From Thiobius zoothamnicola (GTDB taxonomy: Bacteria > Pseudomonadota > Gammaproteobacteria > Chromatiales > Chromatiaceae), in contig OY782758.1 in NCBI GenBank assembly GCA_963678215.1, positions 806,001 to 870,000 on the forward strand: a DNA stretch of 64,000 bases, in the 5' to 3' direction. A program made the translations under genes and the position numbers. Shown piece by piece: positions 1 through 8,609 of the stretch. Below the pieces are notes generated by a model, which saw nothing but the letters and a program-made list of their open reading frames with translations, ran no database searches and had not been told where the DNA came from. Every line of letters begins with the position of its first letter. Position 1 is the first letter of the stretch.

Positions 1-1209
1 CCTATCCAGATCAGGCCACTGGCTGTTCTGACTGAAAGCCACCTGGGTCGGTATGCCGCCTGGCCCCGCGAGGAAACGATGTCTGACCATATCCTCCTGA
101 TTGCGCATAATGTCCCATTGATCCAAAGCCTCGCCCATACTGGCGTGATGGATGGTAGGGCATTCACGATGAATCAAGCCTCCCCGCTCCAATTCGCCAA
201 GAATAGCCAATACACCGCCAGCCCGATGGACATCTTCCATGTGATATTGCTGAGTGGATGGCGCGACCTTACAAAGATGCGGCGCTTTGCGGCTCATCCG
301 GTCAATATCAGCCATACTGAAATCAACGCCTGCCTCATGCGCAGCCGCCAACAGGTGCAAAACCGTATTGGTCGAACCACCCATGGCGATATCCAGTGCC
401 ATGGCGTTCTCAAAAGCGTTGAAAGAGGCAATGCTGCGCGGCAAAACGGTAGCATCATCTTGCTCATAATAGCGTTTAGCCAATTTAACAATCAGATGCC
501 CAGCCTCCAGAAACAGCTTCTCACGCTCAGCATGGGTCGCCAGCAAGGAGCCATTGCCAGGCAGTGACAGACCCAGTGCCTCGGTCAGGCAGTTCATGGA
601 GTTGGCGGTGAACATGCCGGAACAGGAGCCACAGGTCGGACAGGCAGAGCGTTCAATTTGCGCGACATCCTCATCCGTTTCACGCGGATCGGCGGCAGAA
701 ATCATCGCATCCACCAAATCCAGTTTGACATCCCCCTTTTTCGCCAGACGGGTTTTACCCGCCTCCATCGGCCCTCCTGAGACAAAGACGGTCGGAATGT
801 TCAAACGCATGGCCGCCATTAACATGCCCGGAGTGATTTTGTCGCAGTTGGAAATACAGACCAAAGCATCCGCGCAATGCGCATTGACCATATATTCCAC
901 GCTGTCCGCGATCAAATCGCGTGAAGGCAAAGAATACAACATGCCGCCATGTCCCATGGCGATGCCATCATCCACCGCAATCGTATTGAATTCCTTCGCC
1001 ACGCCACCCGCTTTTTCAATCTCACGCGCGACTAATTGCCCGAGATCTTTCAAGTGCACATGACCCGGCACGAACTGGGTGAATGAATTGGCAACGGCGA
1101 TAATAGGTTTATCGAAATCGCCATCCTGCATGCCAGTGGCACGCCAAAGCGCACGCGCGCCAGCCATGTTGCGTCCATGAGTGGTCGTGCGGGAACGATA
1201 ATCAGGCAT
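1..1209 (-). CDS. ilvD: Dihydroxy-acid dehydratase (partial, C-terminus outside window)
   Basis: This gene encodes the enzyme that dehydrates 2,3-dihydroxy-isovalerate and 2,3-dihydroxy-3-methylvalerate to the 2-keto acids in valine and isoleucine synthesis, in the cytoplasm. The reading frame is open from the ATG at 1209 (MPDYRSRTTTHGRNMAGAR) to the left edge, giving about 403 of the roughly 610 residues expected, so the C-terminal third is missing because of the window edge. The Fe-S ligand motifs CISNCDK and CPTCGSCSGMFTANSM and the substrate-site stretch LPGNGS are intact. It is divergent from the TetR gene, with only about 49 bp between the two starts, so they share a promoter region. 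The identification is firm. Confidence 0.96.
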   Translation of the reverse strand, partial: MPDYRSRTTTHGRNMAGARALWRATGMQDGDFDKPIIAVANSFTQFVPGHVHLKDLGQLVAREIEKAGGVAKEFNTIAVDDGIAMGHGGMLYSLPSRDLIADSVEYMVNAHCADALVCISNCDKITPGMLMAAMRLNIPTVFVSGGPMEAGKTRLAKKGDVKLDLVDAMISAADPRETDEDVAQIERSACPTCGSCSGMFTANSMNCLTEALGLSLPGNGSLLATHAEREKLFLEAGHLIVKLAKRYYEQDDATVLPRSIASFNAFENAMALDIAMGGSTNTVLHLLAAAHEAGVDFSMADIDRMSRKAPHLCKVAPSTQQYHMEDVHRAGGVLAILGELERGGLIHRECPTIHHASMGEALDQWDIMRNQEDMVRHRFLAGPGGIPTQVAFSQNSQWPDLDR

Positions 1210-1258
1210 GGTGTATTCTCCTGCTAAGTGCCATTTGATGTGATTAGTCCGCCATATT

Positions 1259-1849
1259 ATGCCAGCGCCAAACCCGCAAAATCGCCAAAAAATCATTGCA
1301 ACCGCTGATCGATTGTTTTATCAATCAGGCTACCACCAGACTGCTTTTTCCGATATCGTCAACAGCAGCGGCGTGGCACGCGGCAACATTTATTACCATT
1401 TCAAAACGAAACAGGCACTACTGACGGCGGTGATTGAAGCTCGCCTGACGCGCATCAAAACCCTATTGGATGATTGGAATGGACGATACCGCACACCTGT
1501 TCAACGCTTGCATCGCTTCGTCAACACCTTGCATGATCATGCGAATAGCCTGCCTTATTACGGATGCCCACTCGGTTCGCTGAATACCGAACTGGGTAAG
1601 ACCCAACCCGCGCTGCAAAAAAAAGCCAAAGCCTTACTAACCACTTATGAGGGCTGGCTCACTGACCAATTCGCCGAATTGGGCTATGCTGGCAAAGCGC
1701 AGGAATTGGCACTGCGCTGCCTGGCCCTGGGTCAGGGAATCAGCTTGATCAGCCACGCTTACCGGGATGTCGAACTGTTACAGCGCGAACGACTGTATAT
1801 GTTGGCCTGGATTGATCGACTGGCGGCAGGCAAAGATGAGTGTATATGA
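1259..1849 (+). CDS. TetR/AcrR-family transcriptional regulator
   Basis: A 196-residue one-component repressor-like protein. The N-terminal helix-turn-helix is visible at about residues 10-55, with the family signature GVARGNIYYHFKTKQAL; the rest is the ligand-binding and dimerisation domain, including the YGCPLGSL stretch seen in the TetR_C_33-like/AcuR subgroup. The ATG at 1259 is the first in frame. It is transcribed away from ilvD and ends convergently with alaS, 77 bp away. With no partner gene in the same operon, the target could be itself or ilvD, but this is inference. The ligand is unknown. Confidence 0.88.
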   Translation: MPAPNPQNRQKIIATADRLFYQSGYHQTAFSDIVNSSGVARGNIYYHFKTKQALLTAVIEARLTRIKTLLDDWNGRYRTPVQRLHRFVNTLHDHANSLPYYGCPLGSLNTELGKTQPALQKKAKALLTTYEGWLTDQFAELGYAGKAQELALRCLALGQGISLISHAYRDVELLQRERLYMLAWIDRLAAGKDECI

Positions 1850-1926
1850 TGCGTCAACTCATGATGCCAACAATCACACAACGTTAAGTTCTACCGGTAT
1901 TTCAACCATAAATCCGCCACAACAAA

Positions 1927-4548
1927 TCACCGCGCAGCAACCCACGACTGTGCCAGAGCCAAAGCGGCATCAATACCCGCCGGATCATTGCCGCCTGCCT
2001 GCGCCATATCAGGGCGACCGCCGCCTTTGCCGCCAACTTTTTCCGCCGCCTGTTTGACCAATTCACCGGCTTTATAACGGCCAGTGAGATCCTTACTTAC
2101 GCCAGCGATCAGATTCACTTTGCCCTTTTGACTGGCGGCCAGCAAAATGACGGATGAACCCAGCTGGCTTTTAAGTTGATCCAAAGTCTCACGCAGCGCT
2201 TTCGGTTCAACCTCATCCAACTGCGCTGCCAACACTTTGACGCCATTGACTTCCACTGCTTGCGCGGCCAGATCCGCTCCGGCGGCTGACGCCATCCGAC
2301 TTTTGAGGCGCTGCAATGCTTTTTCCAGTTGTTTGTTTTGCTCCATTAATTTGGTGATTTTATCCAATGTCTCATGGCGTGATGCATTCAACAGGCTGCC
2401 GATGCGGAAGAGTTTTTCTTCATCCTGCTCTACCCAATCCAATGCCTGTTCGCCAGTGACGGCTTCAATCCGGCGCACGCCAGCAGCAATGCCAGTTTCC
2501 AGGGTGATTTTAAACAAGCCAATATCGCCCAAGGATTTCACATGGGTGCCACCACACAGTTCGGTGGAGAAATCACCCATCCGTAAAACCCGCACCTGAT
2601 CATCATATTTTTCACCGAACAACGCCATAGCACCCGTTTGTCTGGCATCGTCCAACGCCATGATACGGGTTTCAACCAAGTGATTCTGTCGAATCCAGGC
2701 ATTCACCAATTGCTCAATGGCAATCAACTGCTCACGCGTGACCGGCTCGAAATGGGCAAAGTCAAAACGCAATCGACTCGCCTCGACCAATGAACCTTTT
2801 TGCTGTACATGATCCCCCAAAGTCCGCCTCAGCGCGGCATGCAATAAATGCGTGGATGAATGATTCAATGCGGTTTGACGGCGTTGCGCCTGATGCACTT
2901 GCGCCTGTACGGCATCGCCAATGCGCAATTCGCCTTTGGTAACTTCGCCGATATGTCCAAATACCTTACCACCCTGTTTTTGCGTATCCTGCACGGCGAA
3001 CTGCAAATCCGGCGTCACCAAAGCACCTGAATCGCCAGCCTGTCCACCTGATTCGGCATAAAAAGGCGTACGATCCAGCACCACCATGCCACTCTCACCG
3101 TGACTGAGCACATCCACGGCGGTGCCGTCCTTAAATAAGGCCAGAATGGTTGATTGATCCGCCAGACGTTCATAGCCGGTGAAATCCGTCTCGCCATCCA
3201 ATGGCACATTCGCAGACTGTTCTACGCCAAACTGACTGGCAGCACGCGCGCGTTCACGCTGCGCATCCATAGCGGCATTGAACCCAGCCGTATCGACTTG
3301 CAAATTGCGCTCACGCGCGATATCAGCCGTCAAATCCAGTGGGAAGCCGTAGGTATCATAAAGTTTGAATAGCACTTCACCTGGAATCACATCATCGGAC
3401 AAATCCGCAATCGCCTCCTCCAAGATGCGCAAACCCTGATCAATGGTCTCGGCGAAACGCTCTTCTTCGGTGCTTAGAATACGTTCGACCTGTTCTTTGC
3501 CAGCCCGTAATTCAGGATAGGCCTCGCCCATTTGTTCATCCAGTGCGGCAACCAAAGTATGAAAGAAAGGCTGCTGTTGGCCCAGTTGATAACCATGCCG
3601 GATAGCCCGACGAATGATCCGGCGCAGTACATAACCACGTCCCTCATTGCCTGGCACAACGCCATCCACGATCAGAAAAGCGCAAGAACGAATATGGTCG
3701 GCGATCACGCGCAAGGATTTGGATTGCAAATCTCCAGTATGCGTCGCGGCGGCGGCGGCCTGGATCAAAGCCTGGAATAAGTCAATTTCGTAGTTCGAAT
3801 GCACATGCTGCAACACGGCCGCGAGACGTTCCAACCCCATGCCGGTATCAACGGAAGGCTTGGGCAAAGGCGACATCTGGCCGTTGGCGTCACGGTTATA
3901 TTGCATGAACACCAGATTCCAGATCTCGATGTAACGATCCCCATCTTCCTCCGGCGTTCCGGGCGGCCCACCCCAAATATCAGCGCCATGATCATAAAAA
4001 ATTTCGGAACAAGGCCCACAGGGGCCAGTATCACCCATGGACCAGAAATTATCGCTTTCGTATCGCTTGCCGCCGGGTTTATCGCCAATGCGGCTGAAGC
4101 GACTCGGGTCAACACCCATTTCCTGCAACCAGATCGCCGCCGCCTCATCATCATCCTGATAAACCGTCACCCACAATTTATCTTCAGGCAATTTCAATAC
4201 TTGCGTGAGAAATTCCCAGGCATAGCGAATCGCATCCTGTTTGAAATAATCGCCAAAACTGAAGTTGCCCAGCATTTCGAAGAAAGTATGGTGGCGCGCT
4301 GTATAGCCGACATTCTCCAAATCATTGTGTTTGCCGCCAGCACGCACGCAACGTTGCGACGTGGTCGCGCGTTGATAATCCCGTTTTTCTTTGCCTAAAA
4401 AAGTCTCTTTGAACTGCACCATGCCCGCGTTGGTGAACAACAAAGTCGGGTCATTGCCTGGAATGAGAGGGCTGGAAGGGATGATCTTGTGGCCTTTCCT
4501 GGCGAAAAAATGGAGAAATTCAGAACGAATATCTGCGCTGGTCTTCAT
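1927..4548 (-). CDS. alaS: Alanyl-tRNA synthetase
   Basis: Charges tRNA-Ala. With the start placed at the ATG at 4548 (MKTSADIRSEFLHFF) the protein has 873 residues, the usual length for bacterial AlaRS; the frame stays open 32 codons further upstream, but that extension is unlike the family. In order: the class II catalytic core (about 1-250, TNAGMVQFKE and TGPCGPCSEIFYDHG), the tRNA-recognition helical domain, the editing domain with zinc-binding HSSTHLLHAALR and the downstream CGGTHV, and the C-Ala/DHHA1 domain ending GGGRPDMAQAGG. Its 3' end faces the TetR gene. In E. coli AlaRS also represses its own transcription; no operator is evident here. Confidence 0.97.
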   Translation of the reverse strand: MKTSADIRSEFLHFFARKGHKIIPSSPLIPGNDPTLLFTNAGMVQFKETFLGKEKRDYQRATTSQRCVRAGGKHNDLENVGYTARHHTFFEMLGNFSFGDYFKQDAIRYAWEFLTQVLKLPEDKLWVTVYQDDDEAAAIWLQEMGVDPSRFSRIGDKPGGKRYESDNFWSMGDTGPCGPCSEIFYDHGADIWGGPPGTPEEDGDRYIEIWNLVFMQYNRDANGQMSPLPKPSVDTGMGLERLAAVLQHVHSNYEIDLFQALIQAAAAATHTGDLQSKSLRVIADHIRSCAFLIVDGVVPGNEGRGYVLRRIIRRAIRHGYQLGQQQPFFHTLVAALDEQMGEAYPELRAGKEQVERILSTEEERFAETIDQGLRILEEAIADLSDDVIPGEVLFKLYDTYGFPLDLTADIARERNLQVDTAGFNAAMDAQRERARAASQFGVEQSANVPLDGETDFTGYERLADQSTILALFKDGTAVDVLSHGESGMVVLDRTPFYAESGGQAGDSGALVTPDLQFAVQDTQKQGGKVFGHIGEVTKGELRIGDAVQAQVHQAQRRQTALNHSSTHLLHAALRRTLGDHVQQKGSLVEASRLRFDFAHFEPVTREQLIAIEQLVNAWIRQNHLVETRIMALDDARQTGAMALFGEKYDDQVRVLRMGDFSTELCGGTHVKSLGDIGLFKITLETGIAAGVRRIEAVTGEQALDWVEQDEEKLFRIGSLLNASRHETLDKITKLMEQNKQLEKALQRLKSRMASAAGADLAAQAVEVNGVKVLAAQLDEVEPKALRETLDQLKSQLGSSVILLAASQKGKVNLIAGVSKDLTGRYKAGELVKQAAEKVGGKGGGRPDMAQAGGNDPAGIDAALALAQSWVAAR

Positions 4549-4720
4549 GATGAGGTTGAATGCTTTATGGAAGAACGATAATTTTGTCATGTCCCAGACA
4601 AAAATCAAAGGATGGATAGCGCACAACCAAACCCTCTCTTCCAAGCCTACCCGTCGCGCCCCGGACTTTCTATGCTAACGTTGAACGCTCAGCCAAACTC
4701 CAAACCATTGACGCTCCATC

Positions 4721-6238
4721 ATGACGACCATCCGGCAAGACGACCTGATACAAAGCATCGCTGACGCTTTGCAATTTATCTCCTACTACCATCCAACCGA
4801 TTATATCCGGGCGATTGGTGAAGCCTATGAACACGAACAATCTCCCGCTGCGAAAGATGCGCTGGCGCAAATTCTGACCAATTCCCGACTGTGTGCCGAA
4901 GGTCATCGTCCCATTTGTCAGGACACCGGGATGGTGGTGATCTTCATGAAAGTCGGTATGCAAGCGCGTTTTTCCGGGTCCATGTCACTGGACGACATGG
5001 TGAATGAAGGCGTGCGCCAGGCCTATCTGCATCCAGATAACAAATTACGCGCCTCCATGGTAAACCCACCAATCGGCAAGCGGGTGAATACCGGTGACAA
5101 CACCCCGGCGATTATCCATTATGAGTTGGTGCCGGGTGATACCGTCGAGATTGCCATCGCCGCGAAAGGCGGCGGTTCTGAAAACAAAGCCAGATTCACC
5201 ATTCTCAACCCAAGCGACAGCCTGGCGGACTGGGTGGTGAAAACCCTGCCTGGCATGGGAGCCGGCTGGTGTCCGCCTGGCATGCTGGGCATCGGGATTG
5301 GAGGCAGCGCCGAAAAAGCCATGCTGTTGGCGAAACAATCACTGATGGCACCGATTGACATCCATGCGCTGCAAAAACGCGGCCCGCAAAATGCGCTCGA
5401 AGCACTGCGTCTGGAGATTTTCGAACGGGTCAATGCGCTGGGCATCGGCGCTCAGGGACTCGGTGGATTAACCACAGTGGTGGATGTGAAAATCCAGCAA
5501 TATCCAACCCATGCCGCCTCCCTGCCCGTCGGCATGATTCCGAATTGCGCCGCCACCCGGCATGCCGAATTCACTTTGGATGGCAGTGGGCCAGCTTCGC
5601 TGACACCACCCTCGCTGGAAGACTGGCCGGATGTCACCTGGCAGGCCAGCACGGCATCCACCCGGGTTAATCTGGATACTTTGACGAAAGCGGACGTGGC
5701 CGCCTGGCGGCCCGGTCAACGCTTGTTGTTATCCGGCAAACTACTCACCGGACGAGACGCCGCGCATCAACGCATTCAGAAACTGCTCGAAAACGGCGAA
5801 CCTTTACCCGCAGGCGTCAACTTCACCAATCGGCTGATTTACTATGTCGGCCCGGTTGATCCGGTCGGCGACGAAGCGGTTGGCCCGGCAGGCCCGACAA
5901 CCGCGACACGCATGGATAAATTCACTGACATGATGCTCAGCCAGACAGGGCTGATCGGTATGGTGGGCAAAGCCGAGCGCGGCCCAACAGCGATCAAAGC
6001 GATCCAACAACACCAAGCCGCTTATCTGATGGCTGTCGGCGGCGCGGCTTACCTGGTATCGCAAGCCATCCGCGCCGCGCGCGTGGTCGCTTTTGAGGAT
6101 TTGGGCATGGAGGCGATTTATGAATTTGAAGTGAAAGACATGCCAGTCACTGTGGCTGTGGACAGCCAGGGGGAGTCCGTGCATCAAACAGGCCCGGCGG
6201 AATGGCAGGTCAAAATCGCAGCAATCCGAAAAACATGA
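4721..6238 (+). CDS. Class I fumarate hydratase (4Fe-4S)
   Basis: Interconverts fumarate and malate in the TCA cycle. At 505 residues this is the fused alpha-beta form like E. coli FumA/FumB. The three cysteines expected to hold the oxygen-sensitive [4Fe-4S] cluster are visible: Cys66 (PICQDTG), Cys184 (WCPPGM) and Cys276 (PNCAATRHAEF). The C-terminal swivelling domain (about 325-505) carries GRDAAHQRI, the conserved PVGDEAVGPAGPTTATRMD region and the KAERG motif. The ATG at 4721 gives the normal N-terminus. It is divergent from alaS and convergent with pdxA. Class I enzymes are usually used at low oxygen, which fits a microaerobic sulfur oxidiser (inference). A tartrate dehydratase is a less likely alternative. 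Confidence 0.93.
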   Translation: MTTIRQDDLIQSIADALQFISYYHPTDYIRAIGEAYEHEQSPAAKDALAQILTNSRLCAEGHRPICQDTGMVVIFMKVGMQARFSGSMSLDDMVNEGVRQAYLHPDNKLRASMVNPPIGKRVNTGDNTPAIIHYELVPGDTVEIAIAAKGGGSENKARFTILNPSDSLADWVVKTLPGMGAGWCPPGMLGIGIGGSAEKAMLLAKQSLMAPIDIHALQKRGPQNALEALRLEIFERVNALGIGAQGLGGLTTVVDVKIQQYPTHAASLPVGMIPNCAATRHAEFTLDGSGPASLTPPSLEDWPDVTWQASTASTRVNLDTLTKADVAAWRPGQRLLLSGKLLTGRDAAHQRIQKLLENGEPLPAGVNFTNRLIYYVGPVDPVGDEAVGPAGPTTATRMDKFTDMMLSQTGLIGMVGKAERGPTAIKAIQQHQAAYLMAVGGAAYLVSQAIRAARVVAFEDLGMEAIYEFEVKDMPVTVAVDSQGESVHQTGPAEWQVKIAAIRKT

Positions 6239-6318
6239 TGCCAACCATCCATCTCAAAAGATTTCGCGTCAGCACATCGTAAAGCGCCGTTTATCCCATA
6301 TCCGGATCTTTATCAATA

Positions 6319-7287
6319 TCACTTAGCCATCCTCATACCCTGATCAATGGCCGCGCGTAAGCTACCATCATCCGCTTTGCCCCGGCCAGCCAGGGTGATT
6401 GCAACGCCATGATCAACCGAGGTGCGGATAATCGGCAATCCCAGCGTAATGTTGACCGCATGGCCGAACGCCATATGTTTCAGCACCGGTAACCCTTGAT
6501 CATGATACATCGCCAATACGGCGTCAGCCTGATCCAGGTGCTGAGGAGTGAATAAAGTATCAGCCGGTAATGGCGGGCTGAGATGATATCCCGCTTCACG
6601 TAATCTCGCTAATGTGGGTTCAATGACTTCAATTTCCTCACGCCCTAGATGACCACCCTCCCCTGCATGCGGATTCAATCCACACACCAAGATACGCGGG
6701 GCAGGTAAATCAAAATGGGTTTTTAAATCCTTGTCCAGAATGCGTATCACCTTCTCCAACACATCCGGGGTAATGGCGCTCGACACAGCATGTAACGGTA
6801 AATGCGTGGTCGCCAGCGCAACCCGCAAACCAGCGCAAGCCAGCATCATAACCGGATGGCTTCCTCCAGTGATCTCAGCCAGAAATTCCGTATGCCCGCT
6901 GAATGAAATGCCAGCGTCGTTAATGACGCCCTTATGCACGGGCGCGGTGATCATGGCAGCGTAGTCGCCTTGCAAGCATCCATCCGCAGCATGCCGCAGC
7001 GTATCCAGCACGTATTCAGCATTAGCCGGATCCAATTGACCCGCAGTCACCGTAGTACGTAACGCAATAGGATGAATATATAAAGCACCCGCCGACGTAG
7101 AAACTGAATCAGCGTGATAAGGCAATAATTTGAGCGGTAGCCCTAATTGCGCCGCACGTTGCTGCAACAATACCGGATCCGCAATCGCCACTAAGGGAAC
7201 CGGCCAGCTTTGCTGGGCGATTTGAATCAGCAGATCCGGCCCGACGCCTGCCGGTTCGCCTGCTGTGATGGCTAACGCTGGACACAT
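6319..7287 (-). CDS. pdxA: 4-hydroxythreonine-4-phosphate dehydrogenase
   Basis: Oxidises 4-phosphohydroxy-L-threonine in the DXP-dependent pathway to pyridoxal 5'-phosphate. The 322-residue length is normal. Visible hallmarks are the N-terminal TAGEPAGVGPD, the metal-site histidines in TAPVHKG and AMYHDQGLP, and SGHTEFLAE. The start codon at 7287 lies directly against the surA stop (7288-7290), so the genes are co-transcribed and probably translationally coupled. The order lptD-surA-pdxA is the conserved gammaproteobacterial arrangement; here the usual rsmA-apaG-apaH genes do not follow, because the next gene is the convergent fumarase. Confidence 0.95.
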   Translation of the reverse strand: MCPALAITAGEPAGVGPDLLIQIAQQSWPVPLVAIADPVLLQQRAAQLGLPLKLLPYHADSVSTSAGALYIHPIALRTTVTAGQLDPANAEYVLDTLRHAADGCLQGDYAAMITAPVHKGVINDAGISFSGHTEFLAEITGGSHPVMMLACAGLRVALATTHLPLHAVSSAITPDVLEKVIRILDKDLKTHFDLPAPRILVCGLNPHAGEGGHLGREEIEVIEPTLARLREAGYHLSPPLPADTLFTPQHLDQADAVLAMYHDQGLPVLKHMAFGHAVNITLGLPIIRTSVDHGVAITLAGRGKADDGSLRAAIDQGMRMAK

Positions 7288-8607
7288 CTAACTTTCAGCC
7301 CGAATCTCAATGTAAGCCTCCGATCTTAATTTATGCAGATATTGTTGCTTCGCTTCATTGGCTTTACGTTCTTGAACAACTTTACGCGCCGCAGCACGTC
7401 TTAACTCTTCCGATTGATCATAATCACGTCGATCCAGTACTTGTAGAATATGCCAGCCAAAACGGGTTTTAAAAGGCTCGCTGACGGCATCAATCGGCGT
7501 GTTCTCCATCTGGTGCAAGAACAAAGGCGTTAAATCGTCTGGACTCACCCAACCCAAATCACCACCTTTGATCGCCGATGCCTGATCCGATGAATGAGCA
7601 CGCGCCAATGCAGCAAAATCCTCATCATTCAGAATGCGTTCACGTAATTGGCGCAAACGTTCCTCGGCATCCTCATTGGAAACCAATTCATCCGTGCGAA
7701 TCAAAATATGCCGCACCAGGGTTTGTTGGATAAGCCCGGCTGACGCCGCTTGCTGCTGATTCCGATAACCCAACACTTTAACCACATGGTAGCCGCGATT
7801 ACTGCGGAAAGGCCCAACGACTTCATCCACTTGGGCACCGCGTAGGTTTTCATTGAACGCTAATGGCAACTGGCGTATCGGCATCCAACCCAAATCACCG
7901 CCTTTTATGCCATCCTGACTATCCGACATCTCCTGCGCAACGACCGGAAACGGATCACCATTATCAATCCGTACACGCGCACGCAAAGCGGTGTTACGCG
8001 CCTGCTTGATCTGCTCCGCATCCGCCGCCTCGGGCGTACGCAGTAAAATATGCAGTAAACGAATGCTATCGTGAGATTGTTTTTTATCTTGCTTCGCCAA
8101 TTCCAAATCCACTTCCGCTTTGGAAATTTGGACACGATTCGTCACTTCCTGGTTAATCAACCGACGAATCATCAAAGTTTCTTTGATGTGGCTCTCAAAC
8201 TGCTCATAGCTGACACCCTCTTCAGCCAGTACATCACGAAAACGCAGCAGGCTCAGATTATTGTTCTGCGCAATTGACATCACCGCCCGGGTGACGATTT
8301 CCTGCTCAACCTGCACGCCCAAACGCCTGGCTTCGGCCAATTGCAATTTATGCAAAATCAATTGATCCAACGCCTGGCTCAGAATCCGGTCCCGACCTGG
8401 CATCGGATTCACCTGACTCTGCACCAATTGCGCATGCAACTCCTGCGCTTCACGGCGCAACTCATTCAACATGATGACATCTTTACCGACAACCGCCACA
8501 ATGCGATCCAGCAAATCCAACGCATACAGCTCAGATGACGCCAACAATAACAAGGCTAAAACCGCTTGTTTAATAGAAGCTGGAAATAACACCATTGGGT
8601 TTCTCAT
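7288..8607 (-). CDS. surA: Periplasmic chaperone / peptidyl-prolyl isomerase SurA
   Basis: Escorts unfolded outer-membrane proteins, LptD among them, through the periplasm. The protein has 439 residues: an N-terminal signal peptide (about 1-30, hydrophobic LALLLLASSELYALD), the SurA N-terminal chaperone domain (about 30-175, DRIVAVVGKDVIMLNEL), two parvulin PPIase domains (about 178-280 and 292-392; GGDLGWMPIRQLP and GGDLGWVSPDDLTP), and a C-terminal helix. Both parvulin repeats are intact. It lies between lptD (2 bp gap) and pdxA (no gap). The start at 8607 places the signal peptide correctly. Confidence 0.95.
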   Translation of the reverse strand: MRNPMVLFPASIKQAVLALLLLASSELYALDLLDRIVAVVGKDVIMLNELRREAQELHAQLVQSQVNPMPGRDRILSQALDQLILHKLQLAEARRLGVQVEQEIVTRAVMSIAQNNNLSLLRFRDVLAEEGVSYEQFESHIKETLMIRRLINQEVTNRVQISKAEVDLELAKQDKKQSHDSIRLLHILLRTPEAADAEQIKQARNTALRARVRIDNGDPFPVVAQEMSDSQDGIKGGDLGWMPIRQLPLAFNENLRGAQVDEVVGPFRSNRGYHVVKVLGYRNQQQAASAGLIQQTLVRHILIRTDELVSNEDAEERLRQLRERILNDEDFAALARAHSSDQASAIKGGDLGWVSPDDLTPLFLHQMENTPIDAVSEPFKTRFGWHILQVLDRRDYDQSEELRRAAARKVVQERKANEAKQQYLHKLRSEAYIEIRAES

Positions 8608-8609
8608 GA

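Noticed and set aside
3799..4398. 199-codon plus-strand ORF inside alaS
   Set aside because: Lies wholly over conserved AlaRS catalytic sequence; no family resemblance.
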